Below, piece by piece: positions 15,622-24,492 of a DNA stretch of 64,000 nucleotides. Numbering within the stretch: position 1 is the first letter of the stretch; the number at the start of each line of letters is the position of its first letter. Made by a program: the position numbers and the translations under genes. The stretch is from Aeromonas rivipollensis (GTDB taxonomy: Bacteria > Pseudomonadota > Gammaproteobacteria > Enterobacterales > Aeromonadaceae): the NCBI RefSeq assembly GCF_010974825.1, contig NZ_JAAILA010000011.1, forward strand, positions 182,050-246,049, given 5' to 3'. A model generated the notes under the pieces. It saw nothing but the letters and a program-made list of their open reading frames with translations, had not been told where the DNA came from and ran no database searches.

Positions 15622-16770
15622 TCAGGCCACCGCCACCAGCTTCTGCTTCTGGGCGCTGTCCAAGATGAGGATGCTCGCCTTGGGGAAGAAGTTGAAGGTG
15701 GAGGCCGACGCCCAGGTGTAGGCACCCATCACCCGGCCTATGACCAGCTCGCCGATGGCCAGATCCGGCAGCATGATGCCGTCGCGAATCACGTCCACGC
15801 TGTCGCAGGTGGGGCCGGAGAGCACGGCATTGTGCAGCGGGCCTTGGGCGTAGGGGGTGCTCACCGGGTAGGTGACGTGGTCATAGAGCTGACCGTTGTA
15901 GCTGCCGTAGAGGCCGTCATCCAGGTAGTACCAGATCTTGTCGCCGCGGTGGGCCTTGCCCATCACGCTGGAGACCGAGGTCATGGCTGGCGCGCTGATG
16001 AAGCGGCCCGGCTCGGCGATCTTCTGCACAGTGGCGGGCAGCTTGGCCAGCGCTTCGCGGATCGGGGCGCAGAAGCCGTCGATGTCGAACTCGCCGCCGT
16101 CATAATCCACCGGGAAACCACCACCGATGTCCAGCACCCAGGGCTTGAGCCCCAGATCCCAGGCCTGCTCCATGATCTCGCGGCAGGCGTCGATGGCCTG
16201 CACGTGGCGACGGGCGTGGGGCACCTGGGAGCCGACGTGGAACGACAGCCCCATCACCTTGATCCCCTTGGCCTGGGCCAGTTGCAGCAGCGGCAGCGCC
16301 TGCTCCGGGGTGCAGCCGAACTTCTTGGAGAGATCGACCTTGGTCTCGGGATTCGGGAAGCTGACGCGCAGCAGCAGCTTGACCTCGTCCTTGTAGGGCA
16401 GGAACTTCTCCAGCTCCAGCGGGTTGTCATAGACGAACACTGTGCAGCCGAATTCCAGCGCATAACGGATGTCGCTGTCGCGCTTGATGGGATGGGTGTG
16501 AATGCAGCGTCCCGGGCGAACCCCTTGGCTGCGCACCAGATCCACTTCGCCATTGGTGGCCAGATCGAAACAGGCCCCCTCTTCCTTCAAGACAGAGACC
16601 ACGGCCTCATGGGGCAGGGGCTTGAGTGCATAATGCAAGCGCACATCGGGCAGGGCCGCGGCCAGGGCCCGATACTGTTTGCGGACGGCTGCCTTGTCGA
16701 GCAGCAGCAGGGGGGAGCCAAATTGTTCAACCAGCTGACGGTAATCTTGTGCGACCAGGGTCTCGTTCAT
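15622..16770 (-). CDS. Group IV (alanine-racemase-fold) PLP ornithine/lysine decarboxylase
   Basis: 382 residues. It has the eukaryotic-ODC-like fold, not the large inducible SpeC/CadA fold. The PLP lysine is Lys50 in YALKPLP. PLP phosphate and ring contacts are FHVGSQ (His178), GGGFP (217-221) and EPGR (253-256). The catalytic cysteine from the partner subunit is Cys322 in SGPTCDSVD, and YYLDDGLYGS forms the rest of the site. Length and SGPTCDS point to ornithine decarboxylase for putrescine synthesis; lysine or dual activity cannot be excluded. Codon use is like its neighbours. Long AT-rich leader upstream. Confidence 0.85.
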   Translation of the reverse strand: MNETLVAQDYRQLVEQFGSPLLLLDKAAVRKQYRALAAALPDVRLHYALKPLPHEAVVSVLKEEGACFDLATNGEVDLVRSQGVRPGRCIHTHPIKRDSDIRYALEFGCTVFVYDNPLELEKFLPYKDEVKLLLRVSFPNPETKVDLSKKFGCTPEQALPLLQLAQAKGIKVMGLSFHVGSQVPHARRHVQAIDACREIMEQAWDLGLKPWVLDIGGGFPVDYDGGEFDIDGFCAPIREALAKLPATVQKIAEPGRFISAPAMTSVSSVMGKAHRGDKIWYYLDDGLYGSYNGQLYDHVTYPVSTPYAQGPLHNAVLSGPTCDSVDVIRDGIMLPDLAIGELVIGRVMGAYTWASASTFNFFPKASILILDSAQKQKLVAVA

Positions 16771-17183
16771 TCTCTTTTGATCATCCTTAGGGGGCGTGAT
16801 ATGCCCAAGCCATATGCGATTGAACCGGCGACGGCCGGCTCAGGCGAGTGGTCCGGAGGGACCGACCAGGCACAATGCATAACTCCCTTGCAAAGTGCTT
16901 AGTTATGCGCGGGATTATCGACTTATTGAGTTTGTGTGCAAGCATTTTGATTGGATATGTTGGCAAGTATTTCTGGTCGAGACGAAACATCATCTTGATA
17001 TGGGGCAGTCTGCCCCAGCCGGTGCGCGCCATTGGCAGAGAAGTCCTCATAAGCTATTGATAGTTAACGAACATTTAACATGTGTTCCGCTCATGGTCGG
17101 GGCAGAAAAAAGCGGCGCTGAGGCTGGCCGAGTGGGAGACAGCTCACATTTTTTGGATTAACATGCCCGCTTCCTAATCCAAA
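16771..17183. other. Divergent intergenic region between decarboxylase and glycine riboswitch
   Basis: About 410 bases without a gene. It must hold the decarboxylase promoter on the minus strand and the promoter of the riboswitch transcript on the plus strand. An 8-bp inverted repeat GCATAACT...AGTTATGC spans about 16876-16908. The middle (16900-17080) is AT-rich. Confidence 0.4.
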
Positions 17184-17385
17184 CTAGTTCGGATGAAGGT
17201 AGCAGGAGAGCGATGGGGGACCATCCACCGAAGAAGTGAATCTTTCAGGTACCGGGCAACCGGTGTGGACTGCTACTGGACGATACTCTGGAGAGACCCG
17301 TTAGATCGGGCGCCGAAGGAGCAAGGCACCATGACGACCCACAAGGGCTGGCTGGCGCCGGAAACTCTCAGGCAAAAGGACAGAG
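17184..17385 (+). ncRNA. Tandem glycine riboswitch
   Basis: Aptamer 1 is closed by P1 GTAGCAG/CTGCTAC (17199-17205 with 17270-17276) and contains GGAGAG, CACCGAAG, TTTCAGG, and GGGCAACCGG. After a short linker, aptamer 2 is closed by CTCTG/CAGAG (17286-17290 with 17381-17385) and contains GGAGAGACCC, GCGCCGAAGGAGCAA and ACTCTCAGGCAAAAGGACAG, the most conserved core of the class. Sequence before P1 (from about 17184) would form the kink-turn leader. It controls the symporter gene downstream; the expression platform appears translational. Confidence 0.95.
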
Positions 17386-17467
17386 GGGATGGGATGGTTG
17401 TACCTGGGCTTGGCCCGCATCCGATCGCCTCTGGCCGATCGCGACACCTATGGGAAGATCATCCTTC

Positions 17468-17497
17468 TCCTCCTTAATCGTTGTTTTTTAAGGAGGA
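17468..17497 (+). promoter_or_regulatory. Shine-Dalgarno-sequestering hairpin of the glycine riboswitch
   Basis: TCCTCCTTAA (17468-17477) is perfectly complementary to TTAAGGAGGA (17488-17497), loop 10 nt. The second arm contains the whole AGGAGGA ribosome-binding site of the ATG at 17501. Opening of this stem on glycine binding would turn translation on. Confidence 0.8.
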
Positions 17498-17500
17498 TGC

Positions 17501-18877
17501 ATGTCATCAATTCAATCGGCGCTCGCCGCCATCGATAGCTTTGTCTGGGGTCCGCCCCTGCTGATCCTGCTGGTCGGGACCGGTATCTATCTCACCCTGC
17601 GTCTGGGTCTGCTTCAGGTGGTGCGCTTGCCGCTCGCCCTCAAGCTGGTCTTTGGCCGCGATCAGGGCCAGGGCAAGCAGGGGGATGTCTCCAGCTTCGC
17701 CGCCCTCTGCACCGCTCTCTCCGCCACTATTGGTACCGGCAACATCGTCGGGGTTGCCACCGCCATCAAGCTCGGCGGCCCCGGAGCCCTGTTCTGGATG
17801 TGGATGGCGGCCCTGTTCGGCATGGCCACCAAGTACGCCGAGTGTCTGCTGGCGGTCAAGTATCGCGAGCAGGATGCCAACGGCCAGATGGCGGGCGGCC
17901 CCATGTACTATCTGGAGAAGGGGCTCGGCTCCAAGCCGCTCGCCAAGCTGTTTGCCCTGTTCGGCATAGGTGTGGCCTTCTTCGGCATCGGCACCTTCCC
18001 CCAGGTCAACGCCATCTCAGACGCCATGAGCCTCTCCTTCTCGGTGCCCCGTGAGGCGACCGCCGTGGTGCTGACCCTGATAGTGGCCCTGGTGACCCTG
18101 GGGGGTATCCAGTCCATCTCCAGCGTGTCGAGCAAGGTGGTGCCCTTCATGGCCATCTTCTACATACTCGCCTGCGCCGGTGTGCTGGTAAACAATGCCA
18201 GCGCGCTGCCCGATGCCGTCATGCTGGTGATCGAGAGCGCCTTTACCGGCCATGCGGCCACCGGCGGCTTCGTCGGGGCTGGCATCATGCTGGCGATCCA
18301 GTCCGGGGTGGCGCGCGGGGTCTTCTCCAACGAGTCCGGGCTGGGCTCGGCCCCCATAGCCGCGGCGGCGGCCAAGACGGACTCCTGCGTGGAGCAGGGG
18401 CTGGTCTCCATGACAGGCACCTTCATCGACACCATCATCATCTGCACTATGACAGGCCTGACCCTGGTGGTGACAGGGGTGTGGAGCGGGGACTTGAGCG
18501 GCGCCGCCATGACCAGCCAGGCCTTTGCCCAGGGGCTGGATGCTCACATAGGCCAGTATCTGGTGAGCATAGGGCTGCTGTTCTTCGCCTTTACCACCAT
18601 CCTCGGCTGGAACTATTACGGTGAGCGCTGCACCGAGTATCTGTTCGGGGTCAAGGCGATCAAGCCCTATCGCCTCATCTATCTAGTGCTGGTGGCGAGC
18701 GGTGCCTTCCTCCATCTGGACATGATTTGGCTCCTGGCAGATATCGTCAACGGCTTGATGGCGGTGCCCAACCTCATCGGTCTCATCGGCCTGCGCCACG
18801 TGGTGATCGCCGAGACACGCGCCTACTTCAGCCGGGATCTGGATAGTGAAGCCGAGCCCGAGCCGCAGACGGCCTGA
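17501..18877 (+). CDS. Sodium:alanine/glycine symporter (AgcS family)
   Basis: 458 residues with about eleven membrane helices. Family motifs: FAALCTALSATIGTGNIVGVATAI, GPGALFWMWMAALFGMATKYAECLLA, GGPMYYLEKGLG and GVARGVFSNESGLGSAPIAAAAAKT. AgcS proteins import alanine or glycine with Na+. A glycine riboswitch directly upstream favours glycine as the sensed and probably imported substrate; with an on-switch this would supply glycine for the cleavage system when it is abundant. The ribosome-binding site AGGAGGA is very strong but masked by a hairpin. Terminator follows at 18905. Confidence 0.93.
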   Translation: MSSIQSALAAIDSFVWGPPLLILLVGTGIYLTLRLGLLQVVRLPLALKLVFGRDQGQGKQGDVSSFAALCTALSATIGTGNIVGVATAIKLGGPGALFWMWMAALFGMATKYAECLLAVKYREQDANGQMAGGPMYYLEKGLGSKPLAKLFALFGIGVAFFGIGTFPQVNAISDAMSLSFSVPREATAVVLTLIVALVTLGGIQSISSVSSKVVPFMAIFYILACAGVLVNNASALPDAVMLVIESAFTGHAATGGFVGAGIMLAIQSGVARGVFSNESGLGSAPIAAAAAKTDSCVEQGLVSMTGTFIDTIIICTMTGLTLVVTGVWSGDLSGAAMTSQAFAQGLDAHIGQYLVSIGLLFFAFTTILGWNYYGERCTEYLFGVKAIKPYRLIYLVLVASGAFLHLDMIWLLADIVNGLMAVPNLIGLIGLRHVVIAETRAYFSRDLDSEAEPEPQTA

Positions 18878-18904
18878 ATCTGTGCCCGTCCAATCAGGAA
18901 AAGC

Positions 18905-18934
18905 AAAGCCACGACTCGGGTCGTGGCTTTTTTG
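18905..18934 (+). terminator. Terminator of the glycine symporter gene
   Basis: Perfect stem AAAGCCACGAC/GTCGTGGCTTT (18905-18915 with 18920-18930), loop TCGG, then TTTTG. Confidence 0.92.
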
Positions 18935-18966
18935 TGCGCGGCGTTATTTCCATGGACGGGCGTTTT

Positions 18967-18999
18967 CCCTCTCCCTCCGGGAGAGGGTCAGGGTGAGGG
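18967..18999 (+). repeat. REP-like palindromic element, copy 2
   Basis: CCCTCTCCC (18967-18975) pairs with GGGAGAGGG (18979-18987), followed by TCAGGGTGAGGG. Same design as the element at 4813. The tail supplies the last codons and the stop of the minus-strand lipoate ligase gene (stop complement at 18988-18990). Confidence 0.7.
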
Positions 19000-19713
19000 A
19001 GATAGCCCCTCGCTCAGCAGGCTATCCAGACGTGCTCGCACCTTGTCCACCAAGGCCTGGTCGCCACCGCGCCAGCCAATGCAGCTTGCCAGCGTGGTGG
19101 AGGTTCCTGCCATGAAACGCAGCTCCCCGCCCGCCAGCTCGTAGAAGCGGCTCGCCATCTTTGTGCCCTCGTCCACGTCGCCCCCTACCAGCAGCATGGC
19201 CTGGGCCAGCACGGCGCCCTGGTGATCCTGGCCCGGCGCCAGCCAGCGCTGGGCGGTGCCGGTGATCTTGCGACCCCCGATCACCAGATTGTACTGACCG
19301 TCGCAAAAGGATCCGGGCACGAAGTCATAGTTTCCTTCAAGGCCGTGCTCCTCCAGCAGGGCCAGCAGCGGCGCCCCCAGCAGTCGGTAGTAGTGGCCAA
19401 GATCCGTGGTGGTACGGGGCAGCAGCAGGGAGAGGTTGAGGATGCCGGCCCCGTGGGGCACTGCGGTGCCGCCGCTGTCGCGCACATGGACGGGCCAGCC
19501 TTCGCTGGCGAGCTGCTCGCAGGCCGCCTGATAGCGGGGCAGACGCATGTCCTTGCGGGTGACAATCAGGCATTGGGGCGCCTGCCAGAGGTGGGCGCGG
19601 GGCAGGCCGTCATGGGCACAGTCCCGCAGCCAGCGTTGCTCCTCGGCCAGTATCTGATCCGGGGTGTGGCTGCTGGGCAGGGGGGGAAGCAGGGTATAGG
19701 GCATCAAGGGCAT
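18988..19713 (-). CDS. Lipoate-protein ligase A family protein
   Basis: 241 residues, BPL/LPL catalytic domain. It activates lipoate or octanoate and joins it to a lysine of a carrier protein. Visible motifs: RDSGGTAVPHGAGILNLSLL (adenylate and lipoate binding, residues 78-97), GSFCDGQYNLVIGGRKITGTAQR with the catalytic Lys149. No C-terminal accessory domain as in E. coli LplA (about 337 residues), so it is closer to the short LipM/LplJ-like or scavenging types. The first ATG (19713) and an in-frame ATG at codon 4 are both possible. The final codons LSPSP and the stop come from a REP-like repeat, so the natural end may be truncated or extended. Confidence 0.82.
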   Translation of the reverse strand: MPLMPYTLLPPLPSSHTPDQILAEEQRWLRDCAHDGLPRAHLWQAPQCLIVTRKDMRLPRYQAACEQLASEGWPVHVRDSGGTAVPHGAGILNLSLLLPRTTTDLGHYYRLLGAPLLALLEEHGLEGNYDFVPGSFCDGQYNLVIGGRKITGTAQRWLAPGQDHQGAVLAQAMLLVGGDVDEGTKMASRFYELAGGELRFMAGTSTTLASCIGWRGGDQALVDKVRARLDSLLSEGLSPSP

Positions 19714-19756
19714 CCTGGGCAGAGGCTGCCCTGCACAGTACCCGGGGCGGCAAACA

Positions 19757-19787
19757 AGGTAAAGCCCCGCACGGCGGGGCTTTACCT
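19757..19787 (-). terminator. Terminator of xanP (minus strand)
   Basis: 14-bp perfect stem AGGTAAAGCCCCGC/GCGGGGCTTTACCT (19757-19770 with 19774-19787), 3-nt loop. On the minus strand the core GCGGGGCTTT is followed by ACCTTGTTTG. Confidence 0.75.
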
Positions 19788-19804
19788 GTTTGTTGACGAG
19801 AGAG

Positions 19805-21202
19805 TCAGTCCTGCGCGGTGACGCGCTTGGGCAGCAGCAGGTTCATCACTATGGCGGTCAGGCCGCCGGTGGCGACGCCGTAGGAGAGCACGCTTCGGGC
19901 CAGCTCCGGCAGGTGTTGCAGCACCTCGGGCACCTGGGCGACCCCCAGCCCCATGGCGAGCGACACCGCCAGTATCATCAGGGCGCGGCGGTCGAGCTCC
20001 TCGCGGGAGATGATGCGCACCCCGGCCGCGGCTATGGTGCCGAACATGACGATGGTGGCACCGCCCAGCACGGGTTCGGGGATCTGCTGCACCAGGCTGG
20101 CGACCGCCGGGAAGAGGCCGAGCAGGGCCAGCATGGCGGCGATGAAGAGGCCGACGTGGCGGCTGGCGACCCCGGTCAGCTGGATGACGCCGTTGTTCTG
20201 GGCGAAGGTGGACATGGGGAAAGTGGAGAAGAGAGCCGCCAGCATGGAGTTGGCGCCGTCGGCCAGCACGCCCCCCTTGATCCGCGCCATGTAGACGGGT
20301 CCGTCCAGCGGCTCGCCAGAGATGTCCGAGGTGGCTGTCATGTCGCCTATGGCCTCCAGCGCCGTCACCACGAAGATGATGGCGAGCGGCACGAACAGCT
20401 GCCAGTCAAAGCCGATGCCGTAGTGAAGCGGAATGGGCACCATCACCAGGGGGCCCTCGAAGGTGGGAGGGCTGACCTTGCCCAGCAGCAGGGCGACGGC
20501 GTAGCCCGCCAGCATGGCAATCATGATGGCGGAGAGGCGCAGCCAGGGGTTGCGGCTGCGCTGCAGCAGTACGATGAGGCCGAGCACCAGCAGGGAGAGG
20601 AAGAGGTTGCTGTGGCTGGCGAAGCTGCCGTCAGAGAGGGCCGCATAACCGCCCCCCATGCTGATGAGCCCCACCTTGATCAGGGTCAGGCCGATGAGCA
20701 GCACCACTATGCCGGTCACCAGGGGGGTGATGATGCGCTTGACCAGATGGAGGAAGCGGCTCATCACCACTATGGTGAGGGCTGCCGCCAGCATGGTGCC
20801 AAACAGGGTGCCCAGGAGATCCTCGGTGGGCATGGCGGCCTGCTTGAGGGCGAGGCCGGAGGCGATGATGGGGCCGAGGAAGTTGAAGCTGGTGCCTTGC
20901 ACCGAGAGCAGGCCCGAGCCAAGGGGGCCGAAGCGGCGGGTCTGGATGAAGGAGGCGATGCCGGACATGACCAGAGACATGGAGACTATGTAGCGGGTGT
21001 CGGCGGCCGGGAGGCCCAGGGCATTGGCGATGATGAGGGGCGGGGTGATGATGGCGACAAACATGGCGAGCATGTGCTGCAGGGCGGCGAACAGGGTCTG
21101 GGGCAGGGGTGGGACTTCGTCAATGCCGTAGATGAGTTCGCTGTGGGCTCGCCTGGGGGGGTGGGTCTCTGGGGTCGCGCGCACGGCGGCAGCCTGTTCC
21201 AT
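19805..21202 (-). CDS. xanP: Xanthine permease, NCS2 family
   Basis: 465 residues, against 463 for E. coli XanP, to which it is clearly similar (SELIY-x7[80 protein letters not shown]). The conserved residues of the purine site lie in QGTSFNF, ALEAIGD and QNNGVI. It imports xanthine with H+ through fourteen segments. The alternative, uric acid (UacT), is less likely from length and sequence. A partial PurR-like box lies about 110 bp upstream. Its start is preceded by AGAGGTATTT. Confidence 0.9.
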   Translation of the reverse strand: MEQAAAVRATPETHPPRRAHSELIYGIDEVPPLPQTLFAALQHMLAMFVAIITPPLIIANALGLPAADTRYIVSMSLVMSGIASFIQTRRFGPLGSGLLSVQGTSFNFLGPIIASGLALKQAAMPTEDLLGTLFGTMLAAALTIVVMSRFLHLVKRIITPLVTGIVVLLIGLTLIKVGLISMGGGYAALSDGSFASHSNLFLSLLVLGLIVLLQRSRNPWLRLSAIMIAMLAGYAVALLLGKVSPPTFEGPLVMVPIPLHYGIGFDWQLFVPLAIIFVVTALEAIGDMTATSDISGEPLDGPVYMARIKGGVLADGANSMLAALFSTFPMSTFAQNNGVIQLTGVASRHVGLFIAAMLALLGLFPAVASLVQQIPEPVLGGATIVMFGTIAAAGVRIISREELDRRALMILAVSLAMGLGVAQVPEVLQHLPELARSVLSYGVATGGLTAIVMNLLLPKRVTAQD

Positions 21203-21309
21203 AAATACCTCTAAGTGTGGGGAGGGGGAGAAAATTGGGCGCTATTCTAGTGGCTGAGTCTGGGCTGACCAGCGCTAATTGGAGCAATAGAGGGTTTATT
21301 TTTCGATGG

Positions 21310-21325
21310 GTTGAAACGTTTGCGC
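21310..21325 (-). promoter_or_regulatory. Possible PurR box upstream of xanP
   Basis: On the minus strand GCGCAAACGTTTCAAC shares eleven consecutive bases with the PurR consensus ACGCAAACGTTTGCGT; the other half-site is poor. Purine repression of a xanthine permease would make sense. The site is about 108 bp from the start codon, farther than usual. Confidence 0.35.
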
Positions 21326-21444
21326 GCGGCAATTATGATCCGCCGGTTTGTGTGAGGCAGTTCTCGTTATAAATAGGGGACATGCTGATGCATCCAGGGA
21401 GGGACGGTGTAGAATGAGCCCTCAGTTGTAAAATGGAGACTCGG

Positions 21445-22584
21445 ATGCTGAAGCTGTCGGAGTTCTGGAGTGCCCGTGCCCACTCCGAAGATTTCACCCT
21501 GACCCGCATGGGCTTTATGACGGTGCGTCTGCGCCTGCTCACCTGCCTGCTGATGGTGGGACTGCCCGCCTGGGCGCTGGTGGATTGGCTGACCCTGCCC
21601 GCCACCCAGTTCGACGAACTGTTTCAGGTCAGGATCTTCTGCCTGCTGGCCCTCTCTCCCCTGATCCCTCTTTCGTATCTCATCCACTTCAAGCGCGAGC
21701 GCATGAGGCTGGCGCTGGGCTACCTGATGGCCGTGATGATGCTGTTCTCCCTCATCTGTCTGCACAGCTTCGGGACGGATCAGGAGCTGCAGGCGGGCTA
21801 CATGGCCTTCCCCTATCTGCTCATCAGCCTGTTTGCCATCTTCCCCATACCGCTCTCCCTCAGCCTGCAACTGGCGGGGGGCATTCTGATCACCATGCTG
21901 GCGGGCAACTGGCTGCTGGTGGGCCAGCCGCTGCTGAGCGTGCAGACCCTCAACCAGGTCTGGCTGCTGGGGCTCTTCACTGTGGCGAGTGCCTGGGTGC
22001 AGTGCGGCCAGCTCAACATGCTGCTGCAGCTCTATCGGGAGTCCACCACGGACGAGCTGACCGGCATGATGAACCGCCGCCTGCTGATGAAGCAGCTCGA
22101 GAAGGCCAGGGTCACCATGATCCGCAAGCAGGCATCCTTTGCCGTGCTGCTGCTGGATCTGGACAGATTCAAGCGCATCAATGACAGCTTCGGCCATCTG
22201 GCGGGGGATGCCGTGCTCAAGGAGGTGGCTGCGACCCTGGCGGAGCAGCTGGAGCCCGGCATGGTGCTCGGTCGCTACGGTGGCGAGGAGTTTGCCATTC
22301 TGCTGCCCAACTGCGCCGATCTGGCCCAGGCGAAACGGGTCGCCGAGCGACTGAGGGTAGCGGTGGAGGCGCGGCTGGTGAAGAGCCCGACGTCGGATGA
22401 ACTGCTGGAGGTGACGGTGAGCATAGGCCTGACCCTGTCCCTGCGCGGGGAGAGCGTCGAGGAGCTGCTCAACCGGGCGGACGAGTGCCTCTACATGGCC
22501 AAGATGGCGGGGCGCAACTGCGTGGTGGGCGAGCTGGCGAAGACGCCGGGCAAGCCCGGGCCCACAAAGACGGATGCCGCCTGA
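21445..22584 (+). CDS. Membrane-bound diguanylate cyclase (GGDEF)
   Basis: 379 residues from ATG 21445, six bases after GGAG; ATG 21433 in frame is possible but has no ribosome-binding site. The N-terminal half has five or six membrane helices of an unrecognised sensor. The GGDEF domain begins at DELTGMMNRR and has the active-site loop RYGGEEFAIL (GGEEF at 279-283) plus LDLDRFKRINDSFGHLAGD. It makes cyclic di-GMP from two GTP. The RxxD inhibitory site is absent at the expected position, so product inhibition through that site is unlikely. Stands alone between xanP and yciN. Confidence 0.9.
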   Translation: MLKLSEFWSARAHSEDFTLTRMGFMTVRLRLLTCLLMVGLPAWALVDWLTLPATQFDELFQVRIFCLLALSPLIPLSYLIHFKRERMRLALGYLMAVMMLFSLICLHSFGTDQELQAGYMAFPYLLISLFAIFPIPLSLSLQLAGGILITMLAGNWLLVGQPLLSVQTLNQVWLLGLFTVASAWVQCGQLNMLLQLYRESTTDELTGMMNRRLLMKQLEKARVTMIRKQASFAVLLLDLDRFKRINDSFGHLAGDAVLKEVAATLAEQLEPGMVLGRYGGEEFAILLPNCADLAQAKRVAERLRVAVEARLVKSPTSDELLEVTVSIGLTLSLRGESVEELLNRADECLYMAKMAGRNCVVGELAKTPGKPGPTKTDAA

Positions 22585-22610
22585 GGGCGGCATCTTGTCT
22601 GGTGGCTATA

Positions 22611-22859
22611 TCAGTTCAGCCGGTACTTGCCTGACAACTGCTGGGCCAGCAGCTTGAACATGTTGAACACCGCCATTGTCTTGCCGGTCGGCGTGCCATC
22701 CTCGGCCAGGAAGAACTCCCCCTTGAACACCAGGATCTCCCCCTTCTGCTCCACCGAATCGGCACGCATGCCGTGGATGAAGTCTTCATGGCTCTTGATG
22801 ATGCCGTTGGCCATCTCCAGCAGGGCAGTCTCGGTGATCAGCTCTTTTTGTGGTTGCAT
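22611..22859 (-). CDS. yciN: YciN-like DUF2498 protein
   Basis: 82 residues, matching E. coli YciN (83): ETALLEMANGIIKSHEDFIHGM, GEILVFKGEFFLAEDGTPT, and KTMAVFNMFKLLAQQLSGKY. Small soluble protein of unknown function, structurally alpha/beta. The start at 22859 follows AAGGAGACGCAC on the minus strand, an excellent ribosome-binding site. The gene converges with the diguanylate cyclase gene, 26 bases apart, with only a short GC-rich element (ATGCCGCC..GGCGGCAT around 22571-22593) between, which can act as terminator. Confidence 0.9.
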   Translation of the reverse strand: MQPQKELITETALLEMANGIIKSHEDFIHGMRADSVEQKGEILVFKGEFFLAEDGTPTGKTMAVFNMFKLLAQQLSGKYRLN

Positions 22860-22992
22860 GTGCGTCTCCTTAAACGACTACTGGCAGGGCGTGGTGTGCC
22901 CCGCCGCTGATTGAAGAGGCGGTTAGCATACTGCAAGGGGGGATTTTCTGTCATTGATATGACCCCGCTTTTTGCCCGGCTGCGGGCCGCCG

Positions 22993-24372
22993 TCACCCCA
23001 TCACCAGATTCTTGAGCCAGTGACGCTGGCGGATCCTGCGCTGCACCAGCAGCACCTTGCACAGCTCCTCCAGCAGCACCACTGCCACCACCCAGGAGAG
23101 AGGCCAGCCCAGCAGGCTGACTGCCGCCCAGGCGAGCGGCAGGCCTATGCACCACATGGCGACTATGTCGATGAAGATGCTGTAGTTCACATCCCCCCCC
23201 GAGCGCAGCACCCCGACTATGCCCACCATGTTGAACACCTTGAGCAACATGCCGAGGCACATGATGGCAAGCACCTGACCCGCTTCTCCCATCAGTTCGC
23301 CCGGCAGGTTGCCGACCCACTGCAGCAGGTTGGTCTGCAGCAGCCAGACGGCTATCCCCACCAGCAGGGCGCCTATGGGGGCGAGCAGCAGGAACAGCTG
23401 GGAGTGCTGCCAGGCCGCCTCGTACTCCTCGGCCCCGAGCCGGTGGCCGAGCAGGGTGGAGCAGGCCACCGCCAGCCCGAAGAAGAGGGAGATGAGGATG
23501 CTCTCCAGGGTGCCAAGCGTGGTCATGATGGCCAGGGAATCCGTGCCGAGGTGGGCATAGAGGAAGCCGTAGAGCAGCATGCCGAAGGCCCAGAGCCCGT
23601 CGTGGAACAAGAGCGGCAGGGCGATCAGGGTGAAGCGCACCACCTCCTTGCGCCGAAAGGCGTCCCACCAGTCCTGTTTGCGCGGCACCAGACGTGGCTC
23701 CTGGCGCCACACATAGGCAAGCAGCAGCGCCGTCTGCAGCAGTCGTGAAATCGTGGTGCCCCAGGCCGATCCCGCGACCCCCATGGCCTCGAAGCCGAAG
23801 TTGCCGAAGATGAGGGCGTAGTTGAGGATGACGTTGGCGATGATGGCAATGATGCCGATCCGGGTCGGCGCCGCCGCGTTGCCCACGGAGCGCAGGGCCG
23901 CCTCCAGGGGCACGACTATGGCGGTGCAGAGGATGGTGGCACCTGTGATCATCAAAAACTCGTCGGCCAGCAGGCGCAGCGCGGGATCCTGGCTGGCAAA
24001 GCCGAGCACGCTGCCCGGCGAGAGCACATAGATGAGGGCAAACGGCAGGCTCACCAGCAGGGCACCCACCAGGGCCAGCGCCAGGGAGCGGCGCACCCCG
24101 GCCAGCTCGCCCCGGCCATAGTATTGGGCCGCCAACACCGAGACCCCGCCAGAGAGCCCCGCTATCACCAGCAGATTGAAGAAGAAGACCCGGTTACCCA
24201 AGCCGACCGCCGCCACAGCCGTGGTGCCAAGCTGGCTCACCATCATGATATCGATGAGACCGAGCAGGGAGAACATCATGGATTGCAGCGACACCGGCAG
24301 GGCCAGTCGCCACAGTCGGGTCATGAACTCACGATCGGTGGTTTGTTTTAAAATCGCTTGCCAATAATTCAT
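22993..24372 (-). CDS. MATE-family efflux transporter
   Basis: 459 residues with twelve predicted helices in two homologous halves. Family stretches: LALPVSLQSMMFSLLGLIDIMMVSQLGTTAVAAVGLGNR and, in the second half, GTLESILISLFFGLAVACSTLLGHRLGAE. MATE pumps export cationic drugs or metabolites with Na+ or H+. Substrate not evident. It is divergent from an AraC-type regulator gene with 120 bases between the starts, a common arrangement in which the regulator controls the pump. Confidence 0.88.
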   Translation of the reverse strand: MNYWQAILKQTTDREFMTRLWRLALPVSLQSMMFSLLGLIDIMMVSQLGTTAVAAVGLGNRVFFFNLLVIAGLSGGVSVLAAQYYGRGELAGVRRSLALALVGALLVSLPFALIYVLSPGSVLGFASQDPALRLLADEFLMITGATILCTAIVVPLEAALRSVGNAAAPTRIGIIAIIANVILNYALIFGNFGFEAMGVAGSAWGTTISRLLQTALLLAYVWRQEPRLVPRKQDWWDAFRRKEVVRFTLIALPLLFHDGLWAFGMLLYGFLYAHLGTDSLAIMTTLGTLESILISLFFGLAVACSTLLGHRLGAEEYEAAWQHSQLFLLLAPIGALLVGIAVWLLQTNLLQWVGNLPGELMGEAGQVLAIMCLGMLLKVFNMVGIVGVLRSGGDVNYSIFIDIVAMWCIGLPLAWAAVSLLGWPLSWVVAVVLLEELCKVLLVQRRIRQRHWLKNLVMG

Positions 24373-24492
24373 TTATGTTAACCGGGTATGTGAAAAGCAA
24401 GGTTTGTCATGGGTATGATAGGGGCTGATACGAGAGGCTTCACTGTGAGCATCTCTCGGCTTTCTTGTTCAAAACTATCATGTTGAGGCGTT

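Noticed and set aside
19790..21214. 474-codon open frame on the plus strand opposite xanP
   Set aside because: Composition is Gly, His, Gln and Asp rich without hydrophobic pattern, typical of antisense of a membrane gene. xanP on the minus strand is clear.
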